This document shows positions 7,527 to 15,631 of a stretch of DNA of 46,610 bases, piece by piece. Below the pieces are notes generated by a model. It saw nothing but the letters and a program-made list of their open reading frames with translations, ran no database searches and was not told where the DNA came from. Where the stretch lies: NCBI GenBank assembly GCA_017433375.1, contig JAFRHG010000031.1, forward strand, positions 1-46,610. Direction: 5' to 3'. The translations under genes and the position numbers were made by a program. Source of the stretch: Bacillota bacterium (GTDB taxonomy: Bacteria > Bacillota > Clostridia > Peptostreptococcales > Anaerovoracaceae). Every line of letters begins with the position of its first letter. Within the stretch, counting starts at the first letter, position 1.

Positions 7527-8078
7527 ATGACAACAGTATATGATTTCACAGTAAAAGACAGACTGAACAACGAGGTGAATCTCGGCGGGTATGAGGGGAA
7601 AGTCCTGCTGATCGTCAATACGGCGACGGGCTGCGGCTTCACGCCCCACTACGATCCCCTGGAGGAGATGTACAAGGACTTCCGGGATCAGGGCTTTGAG
7701 ATTCTGGACTTCCCCTGCAACCAGTTCGCCGATCAGGCGCCGGGAGACGCGGAGGAGATCCATCAGTTCTGCACTCTGAAGTTCGGGACGGAGTTCCCCC
7801 AGTTTGCCAAGATCGATGTCAACGGAGAGGACGCCCTCCCGCTCTTTGCCTGGCTGGCGACGGAAAAGCCTTTCGCCGGCTTTGGGAAAGGCCTGAAGAA
7901 CGCGGCCCTGAACAAGTTCGCCGACAGGAACAACAAGAAGTTCGGGGATAAGGCGTACATCAAGTGGAACTTCACCAAGTTCCTTATCGACCGCAAAGGC
8001 AACGTCATCGCCCGGTTCGAACCCACGACGGACATGAAGGACGTGCGGGCAGCGGTAGCAGCAGAGCTGGAGAAATAA
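7527..8078 (+). CDS. Glutathione peroxidase family protein (cysteine type)
   Basis: 183 residues from an ATG with AAGGAGG nine bases upstream. The peroxidatic motif NTATGCGFTPHY carries Cys36 where animal enzymes have selenocysteine. FPCNQF and, near the C terminus, KWNFTKFLIDRKGNV complete the active-site signature with the conserved Gln, Asn and Trp. Such bacterial enzymes usually reduce peroxides with thioredoxin rather than glutathione. It is cytoplasmic, with no signal peptide. Four bases separate its stop from the CDF transporter, so the pair is probably an operon protecting against oxidative or metal stress. An exact GCAAAGGCAA copy lies at 7993-8002 within the RKGN codons. Confidence 0.92.
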   Translation: MTTVYDFTVKDRLNNEVNLGGYEGKVLLIVNTATGCGFTPHYDPLEEMYKDFRDQGFEILDFPCNQFADQAPGDAEEIHQFCTLKFGTEFPQFAKIDVNGEDALPLFAWLATEKPFAGFGKGLKNAALNKFADRNNKKFGDKAYIKWNFTKFLIDRKGNVIARFEPTTDMKDVRAAVAAELEK

Positions 8079-8082
8079 CACC

Positions 8083-9237
8083 ATGAGCAATCAGGAAAAA
8101 CCGGTGAACAAACAGGAAAACCGAAACCGAACCATCATCCGGACCAGCATCATCGGCATTCTGGCGAATGTCTTCCTGGCCGCGTTCAAAGCCTTCATCG
8201 GCATGACCTCCAACTCCATCGCCATCGTGATGGACGCGGTCAACAACCTGTCGGACGCGGCCAGTTCGGTCATCACCATCATCGGCACGAAGCTGGCCGG
8301 CCGGGAGGCGGACAGGAAACACCCCTTCGGCTACGGCAGGATCGAGTATCTGAGCGCCATGGTCATTTCCCTGCTGGTCCTTTACGCGGGCGTCACGGCG
8401 TTCGTGGAATCGGTCAAGAAGATTATCCACCCGGATACGCCGGACTACACCTCGATCGGCCTGATCATCGTGGCCGTCGCTGTTGTGGTGAAGATCGTCC
8501 TGGGAGTCTACGTGAAGCGCGTCGGCGTGCGGGTGAATTCCGATTCCCTGATCAACTCCGGCGAGGACGCGAAGCTGGACTCGGTGATCTCCGCCTCCAC
8601 TCTGGCGGCGGCAGCCATCTATCTGCTCTTCCACGTTTCCCTGGAGGCATGGCTCGGCGCCATCATCGCTCTCGTGATCATCAAGGCCGGCATCGACATG
8701 CTTCGGGAAACCCTGTCGAAGATCCTGGGCGAGCGGGTGGACGCGCAGCTGGCGAGGGATCTCAAGGAGACCCTTTGCAGCTATCCGGAGATCAACGGCG
8801 CCTATGACCTGGTCATGCACAACTACGGACCGGATTCCTACAACGGCTCCGTTCATATCGAGGTTCCGGACACCATGTCCGCCGACGAGCTGGACCAGCT
8901 CATCCGAAAAGTCACGCTGGACGTGTATCACAAACACGATGTGATCCTGACCGGCATCAGCGTCTACTCCCTGAATACGAAGGATCCGGAAGCCGCGGCG
9001 GCGCGGGAAAAGGTGAAGGAAATCGTCATGGCGAACCCCCATGTGCTGCAGATGCACGGGTTCTACCTGAACAAAGCTGAGAAGACGCTGCGCTTCGACA
9101 TCATCGTCAGTTTCGATGCCAAAGACCGGAGCCAGGTCTACCGGGAAATCCAGGAGGCCGTCCAGAAAGAATTCCCGGACTACTCCCTCCAGATCATCCT
9201 GGACACCGACTTCAGCGAAGAGGAGAAATCGGAATAA
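8083..9237 (+). CDS. Cation diffusion facilitator (CDF) metal exporter, possibly Mn2+
   Basis: 384 residues: six predicted membrane helices (about 20-220) followed by a CDF cytoplasmic domain that dimerises and senses metal. Helix 2 has DAVNNLSDAASS and helix 5 has NSGEDAKLDSVIS. In zinc CDFs the transport site has H/D-x3-D pairs; here the residues are N-x3-D and D-x3-D, the pattern associated with manganese exporters such as MntE. HPFGYGR after helix 2 is the usual loop. The substrate call is an inference from these residues. The C-terminal extension (about 290-384) is longer than in minimal family members and contains a second ferredoxin-like stretch. Gpx upstream fits a role in stress protection. 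Confidence 0.88.
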   Translation: MSNQEKPVNKQENRNRTIIRTSIIGILANVFLAAFKAFIGMTSNSIAIVMDAVNNLSDAASSVITIIGTKLAGREADRKHPFGYGRIEYLSAMVISLLVLYAGVTAFVESVKKIIHPDTPDYTSIGLIIVAVAVVVKIVLGVYVKRVGVRVNSDSLINSGEDAKLDSVISASTLAAAAIYLLFHVSLEAWLGAIIALVIIKAGIDMLRETLSKILGERVDAQLARDLKETLCSYPEINGAYDLVMHNYGPDSYNGSVHIEVPDTMSADELDQLIRKVTLDVYHKHDVILTGISVYSLNTKDPEAAAAREKVKEIVMANPHVLQMHGFYLNKAEKTLRFDIIVSFDAKDRSQVYREIQEAVQKEFPDYSLQIILDTDFSEEEKSE

Positions 9238-9428
9238 TGCCGCAACGACACCAGCAGCACTTTCTTCCGCCCGCTCCGGTCGCTGAGAGGGCCCATGACC
9301 AGCATCCCCACGGCCATGGACACAAAAAACGCCACCATAGTCATGTTCACTACCGCTGCCGGCGCGCCGAAATACTCCGCCATGCCGGGAAGCGAAGGCA
9401 TATACATATCCGTCGACAGAGGCGGCGG
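9238..9428 (-). pseudogene. Remnant of a Bcr/CflA-type MFS drug exporter
   Basis: On the minus strand about 62 codons read PLSTDMYMPSLPGMAEYFG..., then a membrane helix and GPLSDRSGRKKVLL. This matches helix 1 to the loop 2-3 motif A of Bcr/CflA multidrug exporters (usually near 400 residues). There is no proper start upstream, and the frame runs straight into the 3' end of the CDF gene, so both ends are missing. A deletion joining the CDF gene to this region would explain it. No function is expected. Confidence 0.75.
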
Positions 9429-9442
9429 CGTTGCTTTTTCCC

Positions 9443-9479
9443 TTGTTCCGAAATGCCGGGTATTATACAATAATACCCG
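9443..9479 (+). promoter_or_regulatory. purA promoter overlapped by a perfect palindrome
   Basis: TTGTTC (9443-9448), a 17-base spacer and TACAAT (9466-9471) form a promoter. The inverted repeat CGGGTATTAT/ATAATACCCG with a three-base centre (9457-9479) covers its -10 element and likely start site. This is the place for a repressor operator. It does not resemble the B. subtilis PurR box. It could also fold in the 5' end of the transcript. Confidence 0.55.
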
Positions 9480-9490
9480 TGATAGTTTAT

Positions 9491-9500
9491 GCAAAGGCAA
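9491..9500 (+). repeat. Copy of the GCAAAGGCAA 10-mer (5' leader of purA)
   Basis: Exact copy, followed by CGG, between the purA promoter and its ribosome binding site. Confidence 0.85.
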
Positions 9501-9522
9501 CGGTAAGGGAGGGAGAATCCTT

Positions 9523-10797
9523 ATGAGCAGAGCAATCGTCGGAGCCAATTGGGGAGACGAGGGAAAAGGAAAGATCACCGACGCCTTGGCGGCCGATTCC
9601 GATATCGTCATCCGCTTTCAGGGCGGGAGCAACGCGGGGCACACCATTGTCAACAACTACGGCAAGTTCGCCCTCCACATGCTTCCTTCCGGGGTTTTCT
9701 ACCAGCACGTGACCAACGTGATCGGCAGCGGCGTGGCGCTGAACATTCCCTTCCTGATCAGGGAGCTGAATTCCCTGGAGGAACAGGGCGTTCCCGCGCC
9801 GAAGCTTCTGGTCTCCGACCGGGCCCAGGTGGTCATGCCCTATCACATTCTTTTCGACGAGTACGAGGAGGAGCGCCTGGGCAAGGCGTCCTTCGGCTCC
9901 ACCAAGTCCGGCATCGCCCCCACCTACTCCGATAAATACGCCAAGATCGGCTTCCAGGTCAGCGAGCTCTTCGACGACGATCACCTGCGGGAAAAGATCG
10001 CCAGCGTCTGCGCGCAGAAGAACGCCCTGCTGGAGCATCTGTACCACAAACCCCTGCTGGATCCGGAAGAGCTTCTGGAAACCTGCCGGCAGTACCGGGA
10101 AATGATCCGTCCCTACGTCGCCCATACCACCGCCTTCCTGCAAAAGGCGATCGCCGACGGCAAGCGCATCCTGCTGGAAGGCCAGCTGGGCGCGCTGAAG
10201 GATACGGACCACGGCATCTATCCCATGGTGACCAGTTCCTCCACCCTGGCGGGCTTCGGCAGCGTGGGTGCGGGCATTCCTCCCTATGAGATCAAGGATG
10301 TCATCACCGTGGTCAAGGCCTATTCCAGCGCCGTGGGCGCCGGCCCCTTCGTCTCCGAACTCTTCGGCGAGGAAGCGGAACAGCTCCGCCGCCACGGCGG
10401 CGACGGCGGCGAGTACGGCGCGACCACCGGACGGCCCCGGCGGGTCGGCTGGTTTGACGCCGTGGCGACCCGGTACGGCTGCCGGATGCAGGGGGCGACA
10501 GAAGTTGTCCTCACCGTCGTCGATGCCCTGGGTTATCTGGATGAGATCGGGATCTGCACGGGCTATGAACTGGACGGCAAGGTGATCGAGGACTTCCCTA
10601 ACACCCAGGACTGCTACCGGGCCCGTCCGATCATCCGGACCATGCCCGGATGGAAGTGCGATATCCGCGGGATCAAAACCTACGGGGAGCTGCCCCGGGA
10701 GACGCGGGACTACATCGAGGAGATCCAGCGCCTGATCGGCTGCCCCATCACCATGATCTCCAACGGCCCCGGTCGGGATGACATCATCCGCCGGTGA
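9523..10797 (+). CDS. purA: Adenylosuccinate synthetase
   Basis: 424 residues, normal length. It starts with the GTP-loop signature AIVGANWGDEGKGK, followed by QGGSNAGHT and the catalytic region around GKASFGSTKSGIAPTYSDK. GATTGRPRRVGWFD and TKLD-type C-terminal parts (YGELPRETRDY, ISNGPGRDDII) complete the family pattern. It joins aspartate to IMP with GTP hydrolysis, the committed step of AMP synthesis, in the cytoplasm. The ATG at 9523 has AAGGGAGGGAG upstream. The gene stands alone with its own promoter and a converging neighbour. In the family the conserved GQWGDEGKGK usually has Q; here it is N (GANWGDEGKGK). Confidence 0.97.
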   Translation: MSRAIVGANWGDEGKGKITDALAADSDIVIRFQGGSNAGHTIVNNYGKFALHMLPSGVFYQHVTNVIGSGVALNIPFLIRELNSLEEQGVPAPKLLVSDRAQVVMPYHILFDEYEEERLGKASFGSTKSGIAPTYSDKYAKIGFQVSELFDDDHLREKIASVCAQKNALLEHLYHKPLLDPEELLETCRQYREMIRPYVAHTTAFLQKAIADGKRILLEGQLGALKDTDHGIYPMVTSSSTLAGFGSVGAGIPPYEIKDVITVVKAYSSAVGAGPFVSELFGEEAEQLRRHGGDGGEYGATTGRPRRVGWFDAVATRYGCRMQGATEVVLTVVDALGYLDEIGICTGYELDGKVIEDFPNTQDCYRARPIIRTMPGWKCDIRGIKTYGELPRETRDYIEEIQRLIGCPITMISNGPGRDDIIRR

Positions 10798-10826
10798 GAG
10801 GCAGGGGTTTTCTTTGCTATTCTACG

Positions 10827-10870
10827 AAAAAAAACGCGGGGGGCTTCCATCGTGGACGCTTACCCGCGTT
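10827..10870 (-). terminator. Terminator between convergent purA and protease genes
   Basis: AACGCGGG (10833-10840) pairs with CCCGCGTT (10863-10870) around an inner TCCA/TGGA stem. On the minus strand it is followed by eight T residues, so it mainly serves the protease gene. On the plus strand ATTTGCTTTTGCTG follows, which may also stop purA transcription. Confidence 0.75.
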
Positions 10871-10900
10871 ATTTGCTTTTGCTGTTTGCCTCGGCCGATT

Positions 10901-12584
10901 CTATTTGACCCTGACCCGCTTGATGGCGGACCAGTTGCCGTAATAGGTCTGTCCCTTCACCTTCTTGTATCCCCGAACCTGCACGAAGTAGTCCCGCTTC
11001 CTCTGCAGTTTTTTTACGGTCAGTTTGGTCTTGGACGCCTTCTTGACGGTCTTGACCGCGGCGCCGTTCATGGACGAATCGAGGGAATACCGGAGCTGAT
11101 ATCCGGTGACGTTCTTTTCCTTCGTCCAGGAAGCCTTGAAGCGCTTCTTGCCTTTGGTGAGCCTCTTCAGCCTGACGGAGGACACCTTGGCCGTCTTCGT
11201 CCGGACTCCCACGTTGAAGCCGCCGACCCTGTTGCCCGACACCTCGCTGCCGGAGGGCCGCACGCCGGAGCCGATCATCGTCGCGCCGATGGACGGCAGA
11301 TTCACGTAACCGTAACCGTAAAGGGAATCCTTGCCCGCTGCGCCCAGATCCACCGAATGCTCGGCCAGCACCTCGTAGATCTCATCGGCGTTGTATCCCG
11401 GATGATAGATGTCGACCATGGCTGCCGCCGCGGAGATTCCCGGCGTGGCCATAGACGTTCCGGAAGCTGTCCGGTAACTGCTGGGGCCCCCTGCCCAGGC
11501 GCTGCGCACCGACTGTCCCGGCGCGACAAAGTCCAGGGCGCTGCCGTAATAGGAAAAGGCGGGATGATGCAGGCCGCTGTCGATGGCGCCCACGGCGATG
11601 GTGTTGGCGCTGTAGGCGGGATAGGATTTCGCCGCCATGATGTCCTTGCCGGAGGATCCGCCGTTCCCGGCGGCGGCGACAACGACCACGCCCCGGTTAT
11701 GGGCCTTCTGCAGAACCTCTTCCGCCGCCTGATGGATGGTGGTTCCCGGATCGACACCGTCCGCGCCCAGGCTCAGGTTGACGACCTTCGCCCCTTCGTT
11801 CACCGCGTAGTCTATGGCGCGGATCACGTTGTACAGGCCGCCCTGCCCGTTGGCATCCATGACCTTCAGCACCAGGTACTGGACGTGCACGCCGGTGGCG
11901 TCGGCGATGATGCCCGCCACGTGGCTGCCGTGTCCGTGGTCATCCACAGGCGCGGAGCCCGTGTTGACGAAGTTTTTGCTCCGGGAACAGATGACCCGGT
12001 CTCTGAACATTTCGTGGGAATAGTTGATGCCCGTATCGAGAATGGCCACCAGCACCGACTGGGCCGCGTGGTGGTGATGATCGTTTTCCACATCGCACTT
12101 CAGGGCGTCGAAGCCCATGAGGTGGGTTCCCCAAGACACGTCCGGCGCGGCGCTCTCGATGGAGATGTTGTCGATCTGCACCAGAGTGTCCAACATGACG
12201 TTCTCCTTGCCGTACTCTTCAATCAGGGCGTCGTAGGCCTCGGCTGTTTCCTCTTCCGTTCCGTATTCCAGAATGTATTCGTCTTCCGCATTATAATGGA
12301 GGGCATCCTCCGCCCCGTAGCTGTCATCGATATCCCCGTCCGTTCTGACGATGATCCGCTCCAGCTGAAAATCAGAGCCTTCCGTGCTGTAGGTGCCCCT
12401 TTCCCAGTGTTCTTCAATGTGTTCTGCCACCACATGAGGATCGTCGGTCGTGGTGATCTCCCCCCCCGTCAACCTGAGGTGTTTCCGCTGCTGCTGTCGA
12501 CAGACAGGGGATGAGAGAAACGGTCATCGCGGTACCGATCACCACTGCCGCGAACCTTTTGTGGATCCGGTTCGCATTGCTCAT
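10901..12584 (-). CDS. Secreted subtilisin-like (S8) serine protease, split by a G8-tract frameshift
   Basis: The catalytic triad is clear: Asp in VAILDTGINYSHEMF, His in DDHGHGSHVAGIIA, Ser in GTSMATPGISAAAA. A propeptide-like acidic region precedes it and a fibronectin-III-like domain (about the last 90 residues, ending AIKRVRVK) follows. The long frame has no proper start. The real start is the ATG at 12584, with AGGAGG six bases upstream and a TTGACA-N17-TAAAAT promoter. It encodes a signal peptide MSNANRIHKRFAAVV...LSTAAAE. That frame meets eight G residues at 12467-12460 and continues out of phase to a stop after about 57 codons; seven G would join it to the protease. It is either a phase-variable or a disrupted gene, or a sequencing error in the run. 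Confidence 0.88.
12460..12467 (-). repeat. G8 homopolymer at the signal-peptide junction
   Basis: Eight C on the plus strand. This is where the signal-peptide frame (D39-G40-G41) and the protease frame (GEITTTDD) are one base out of register. Loss of one G restores a single frame of about 560 codons. Confidence 0.9.
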
Positions 12585-12610
12585 GGCCGTCCTCCTGTTA
12601 TATTAATAAA

Positions 12611-12639
12611 ATTTTATGCTATAAATCCTACTCTGTCAA
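12611..12639 (-). promoter_or_regulatory. Protease promoter, TTGACA-N17-TAAAAT
   Basis: A consensus -35 TTGACA (12639-12634), exact 17-base spacing and TAAAAT (12616-12611). The -35 contains the TGA stop codon of the upstream kinase gene, so the protease has its own strong promoter embedded in its neighbour's end. Confidence 0.8.
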
Positions 12640-13670
12640 TAGGATTCTGCTCCAGGCGAGGTAAACTGTTCTGCTCCGGGCAGGATAAACCGGAAGGCCT
12701 TCGGCCGGATCTCCATCCGGATTCCCTCGGCGCTCATCACTTCCCCGTCCACGCAGACCCGCATGGTTCCGTCCAGAGGAGCGACCTCCATGGCCTTCTC
12801 CTTGGTGTAGCGGATGATCTCCTTCAGGCGGGGCTCCTCCAGATGGGTCCCCTTCATGTACTTGGGGAACAGCTGGACGAACATGCGCCGGGGCACGTCG
12901 CGGATGAGGCTGACATCCATGCAGCCGTCGTCCGTCCGGGCTCTGGGCATCCCCTTGATCCCGCCGCCGCAAAAGCAACCGTTGGCCACGGCCAGAAGAA
13001 GCAGCTTCCCCTCGTAGGTGAACCCGTCGCCGTTCCGGATACGCAGGTTCGCCCCCTTCTTGCGGACGAGCATAAAGGCAATGCTGGCCAGGTAGGCCGG
13101 CGTCCCGCCCACCAGGGGCAGCTTCTTTATCCGGTCCGTCGTGTCCACCACGTTGCAGTCGAAGCCGATGTTGAACATGTTGACGCAGAACCGGGAAAGG
13201 GTCCGTTCCCCGCATGCCGCTTCGTAGGCGATGAGGTCGCAGGGCACGCTTTCGCCCCGGATCTGGGCGGTCAGGTCGCGGAAGTCCCTGCCGGTGAAGT
13301 TGCGGACAAAGTCGTTGCCCGTACCCATGGGGATGCATCCGATCTCAGCGGCGCCTACGCCGGGCAGTTCGGCGGCTCCGCCCGCGCCGGGCAGCCCGTC
13401 CGCGTCCGGAAGGACGCTCCCGCCGCCGGCCCCTTCGCCCACCACGCCGTTGACCACCTCGTTCAGGGTGCCGTCGCCGCCGCAGGCATAAAAACGCGCG
13501 CCGGGCTCCAGGCGCCGGGCGCGCACGAAAGCTTCCCCTTCGCCGGGAAAGCGGGTCTCATGGATCTCATAGTCCACGCCGGAGCCGCGGCACGCGGCGT
13601 GGATCCCCTCCTCAAGGGCCGCCGTCCGGCGCCTGCCGGCCGACGGGTTCAGGATAAACCAGTGTTTCAT
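12636..13670 (-). CDS. Diacylglycerol kinase / YegS-BmrU family lipid kinase
   Basis: 344 residues. FILNPSAG at the N terminus and CGGDGTLNEVVNG (63-75) form the nucleotide-binding signature of the DAGK catalytic domain; IPMGTGNDFVRN (113-124) is the second conserved motif. The family phosphorylates diacylglycerol or related lipids to recycle them into phospholipid synthesis at the inner membrane face. Between the two motifs, residues about 77-109 are a Gly/Ala-rich insertion (GEGAGGGSVL...PGVGAAE) that most relatives lack. The start codon directly follows the TAG stop of the MutL-like gene (TAGATG), which indicates translational coupling. No lipid substrate can be named from sequence. Confidence 0.88.
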   Translation of the reverse strand: MKHWFILNPSAGRRRTAALEEGIHAACRGSGVDYEIHETRFPGEGEAFVRARRLEPGARFYACGGDGTLNEVVNGVVGEGAGGGSVLPDADGLPGAGGAAELPGVGAAEIGCIPMGTGNDFVRNFTGRDFRDLTAQIRGESVPCDLIAYEAACGERTLSRFCVNMFNIGFDCNVVDTTDRIKKLPLVGGTPAYLASIAFMLVRKKGANLRIRNGDGFTYEGKLLLLAVANGCFCGGGIKGMPRARTDDGCMDVSLIRDVPRRMFVQLFPKYMKGTHLEEPRLKEIIRYTKEKAMEVAPLDGTMRVCVDGEVMSAEGIRMEIRPKAFRFILPGAEQFTSPGAESY

Positions 13671-15455
13671 CTATTTATTCCGGAAGGGGCAGTGGGTGTG
13701 GCTGCAGATGTGGCACTCCCGGTTGCAGTTGGGCCTGCCGTCTTCCGCCAGCTCCGCGGTTCCGCAGGACTGCACCATGCGGCGGTCCTTTTCCACCGCT
13801 TCGCGCACGATCCTCTCCCCTTCTTCCTTCGCTTTCTTCGCCTCGATGGCCTCGGCCTCCTCTTCCGTGATGAGCCCCAGGTCCAGCTTATAGGCGGTCA
13901 TGTCATACCCCTGCTCCTCGCACTCCCTGATGTGCTGGATCAGGGCTTCCCGGTCGGCATCCTTCTCCGCCAGTTCCTCCGCCACGCCGGCGAGAACAGC
14001 GGGTACTTCGGAGGCGCCGTCGGCTCCCTTTGCGGAAGAACCGGCCTTCTTGATGCCGTATTCGTTATGCTCCATAGCCTCGAAGGTGATGCCCAGGCTC
14101 TTTTCCAGAAGCCGGATGGCTCCCTCCCTGTGCTTCTTGGACAGGACGCCCAGAGAAGCCATGATGTAGTCGTTGTCCACGAGGATCTCCGCGTGGGAGG
14201 TGGGGAACAGCCGGGTTCCCGTCTCGTCGTATTCGCAGATCCTGCCCATGATGTCCTTTCGGTGGGGCAGGCGGGTCATGGCACCGCCGGTGCCCACGAT
14301 CCAGCGGACCGGGGTCAGGTCCTTGCCCTCGGCAACGGTGGAGCGGCCCGAGGGACCGTAGATGTAACGGATCTGTCCGGCGTGGCGTTCCACAGCCTTC
14401 ATGCAGGCTTCCTCCGCCAGGATCTCCACCATCTTGATTTCATCTTCATTCTTCGGAATGGCCACGTAGGTTTCCAGTGTCTTTTCCGGATCGACACCCG
14501 CCTTGGCGCAGAGTTCTTCGAACTTCTCCTCGCCCATGGACTCGATGACTTTCATCCGGTTGACGTAAAGGCCAAGGTCGCCTTCCACCGTCCGCTTGGC
14601 TTTGGGCTCCGGCGCGGTCATGATCCGGGCCACCTGATCCGATTCCGTGGCCACGGAATGCACGTCGGTAGTGGCGCCGCCGATGTCCAGCACCATGAGG
14701 TCGCCGATGCAGTCGTAGAGCAGCTTGGTGCACTCCATCACCGCGCCCGGCGTGGGAATGATCGGTCCGTTGACCATGTCCCGGACGTGCTCCATCCCCG
14801 GCGCCCCGGTGATGTGCTCCTCGAAAGCTTCCTGAATGACCTTGCGGCAGGGCTCCACGTTCATGTCGTCGATCTTCGGATAGACGTTGTCCACGTTGTA
14901 CAGTTTCTGGCCGCTCTCCTCATCGAAAATCAGTTCCATCTCCTCCTGGTTCTCGATGTTGCCCGCGTAGATCACCGGAACCTTCAGACCCATGCCGCGG
15001 ATCATCTCCGCGTTGTCGATGGCCGTGTCCCGCTCGCCGTAATCCACGCCGCCGGCGATGAGGATCAGGTTGGGGTTGATGTCCCGGATCTTTTTCAGGT
15101 CGGTCCGGCGCAGCTTGCCCGCCGTGACGTAGTGAATGATGCCGCCCGCGCCCAGGGCCGCCTCCTTGGCCGCCCGGGCCGTCATGTCGTAGACCAGTCC
15201 GTGGACGGTCATCTTCAGGCCGCCGGCCGCCGATGATGTGGCCAGCATCTCGTCGTATTCCAGGCTGTCGATCCCCTTCTGCCGGCAGAGATCGTCGATG
15301 GCCCCCTGCAGGCCGATCCGCACGTCGCCTTCCAGGACCGATGTGGGCGCCTGGCCCTGCCCCCAGAATACGGGGTTGTCCGTATCGATATCGTTAAACG
15401 CGTTTACCACTGTGGTCGTGGAGCCGATCTCGGCCACCAGCACATCAACTTTCAT
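13671..15455 (-). CDS. MutL/GlmL-family protein, probable reactivating partner of the aminomutase
   Basis: 594 residues from an ATG with AAAGGAG upstream. It begins VDVLVAEIGSTTTVVNAF, the phosphate-binding loop of the actin/hexokinase-like ATPase fold, and has a second nucleotide loop VLDIGGATTDVHS. MutL/GlmL proteins accompany B12-dependent carbon-skeleton mutases and aminomutases and are thought to maintain or reactivate them. Position right behind oraE, with only a terminator between, fits service to ornithine 4,5-aminomutase. It is longer than the usual roughly 460-residue GlmL: the extra C-terminal part is charged and helical and ends in a Cys cluster (C564, C577, C581, C584, C589) that could bind metal. 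It has its own weak promoter. Confidence 0.87.
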   Translation of the reverse strand: MKVDVLVAEIGSTTTVVNAFNDIDTDNPVFWGQGQAPTSVLEGDVRIGLQGAIDDLCRQKGIDSLEYDEMLATSSAAGGLKMTVHGLVYDMTARAAKEAALGAGGIIHYVTAGKLRRTDLKKIRDINPNLILIAGGVDYGERDTAIDNAEMIRGMGLKVPVIYAGNIENQEEMELIFDEESGQKLYNVDNVYPKIDDMNVEPCRKVIQEAFEEHITGAPGMEHVRDMVNGPIIPTPGAVMECTKLLYDCIGDLMVLDIGGATTDVHSVATESDQVARIMTAPEPKAKRTVEGDLGLYVNRMKVIESMGEEKFEELCAKAGVDPEKTLETYVAIPKNEDEIKMVEILAEEACMKAVERHAGQIRYIYGPSGRSTVAEGKDLTPVRWIVGTGGAMTRLPHRKDIMGRICEYDETGTRLFPTSHAEILVDNDYIMASLGVLSKKHREGAIRLLEKSLGITFEAMEHNEYGIKKAGSSAKGADGASEVPAVLAGVAEELAEKDADREALIQHIRECEEQGYDMTAYKLDLGLITEEEAEAIEAKKAKEEGERIVREAVEKDRRMVQSCGTAELAEDGRPNCNRECHICSHTHCPFRNK

Positions 15456-15511
15456 GCCTTTTGTTTCTCCTTTGTCCGCCTCGCGGCGATGCTGTGTGTT
15501 CCTCTGCTCAA

Positions 15512-15540
15512 AGTATACCAAATTCCGCCGGTGAAAAAAA
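15512..15540 (-). promoter_or_regulatory. Weak candidate promoter of the MutL-like gene
   Basis: TATACT (15517-15512) on the minus strand lies 57 bases before the start codon. The only -35 candidate at 17 bases is a T run that belongs to the preceding terminator. Some read-through from oraE may contribute. Confidence 0.35.
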
Positions 15541-15571
15541 CCGGAACCGCACGGTCTGCACGGCTCCGGTT
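15534..15571 (-). terminator. Terminator of the ord-ort-ora operon
   Basis: On the minus strand AACCGGAGCCGTGC pairs (with G-T pairs) to GTGCGGTTCCGGTT, followed by seven T. It lies 60 bases past the oraE stop. Confidence 0.85.
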
Positions 15572-15588
15572 TTCTTTTGCCAATGGCG

Positions 15589-15606
15589 TTGCCTTTGCAA
15601 AGGCAA
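15589..15606. repeat. 18-bp palindrome made of two overlapping GCAAAGGCAA copies
   Basis: TTGCCTTTGCAAAGGCAA is a perfect palindrome. It contains one exact 10-mer on each strand (15589-15598 and 15597-15606), sharing the central GC. It sits between the oraE stop and the operon terminator. Confidence 0.9.
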
Positions 15607-15631
15607 TCCTCCATCCCGGAAACCTTCCGGT

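Noticed and set aside
12450-15236. A 928-codon plus-strand frame opposite the kinase and MutL-like genes
   Set aside because: Antisense to two genes with recognisable motifs; its own translation is Gly/Asp/His/Val-rich with no domain.
15456-15614. A 53-residue N-terminal extension of the MutL-like protein, with upstream start in the 10-mer palindrome
   Set aside because: It runs through the terminator and promoter region. The internal ATG at 15455 has a ribosome binding site and begins exactly at the conserved N terminus.
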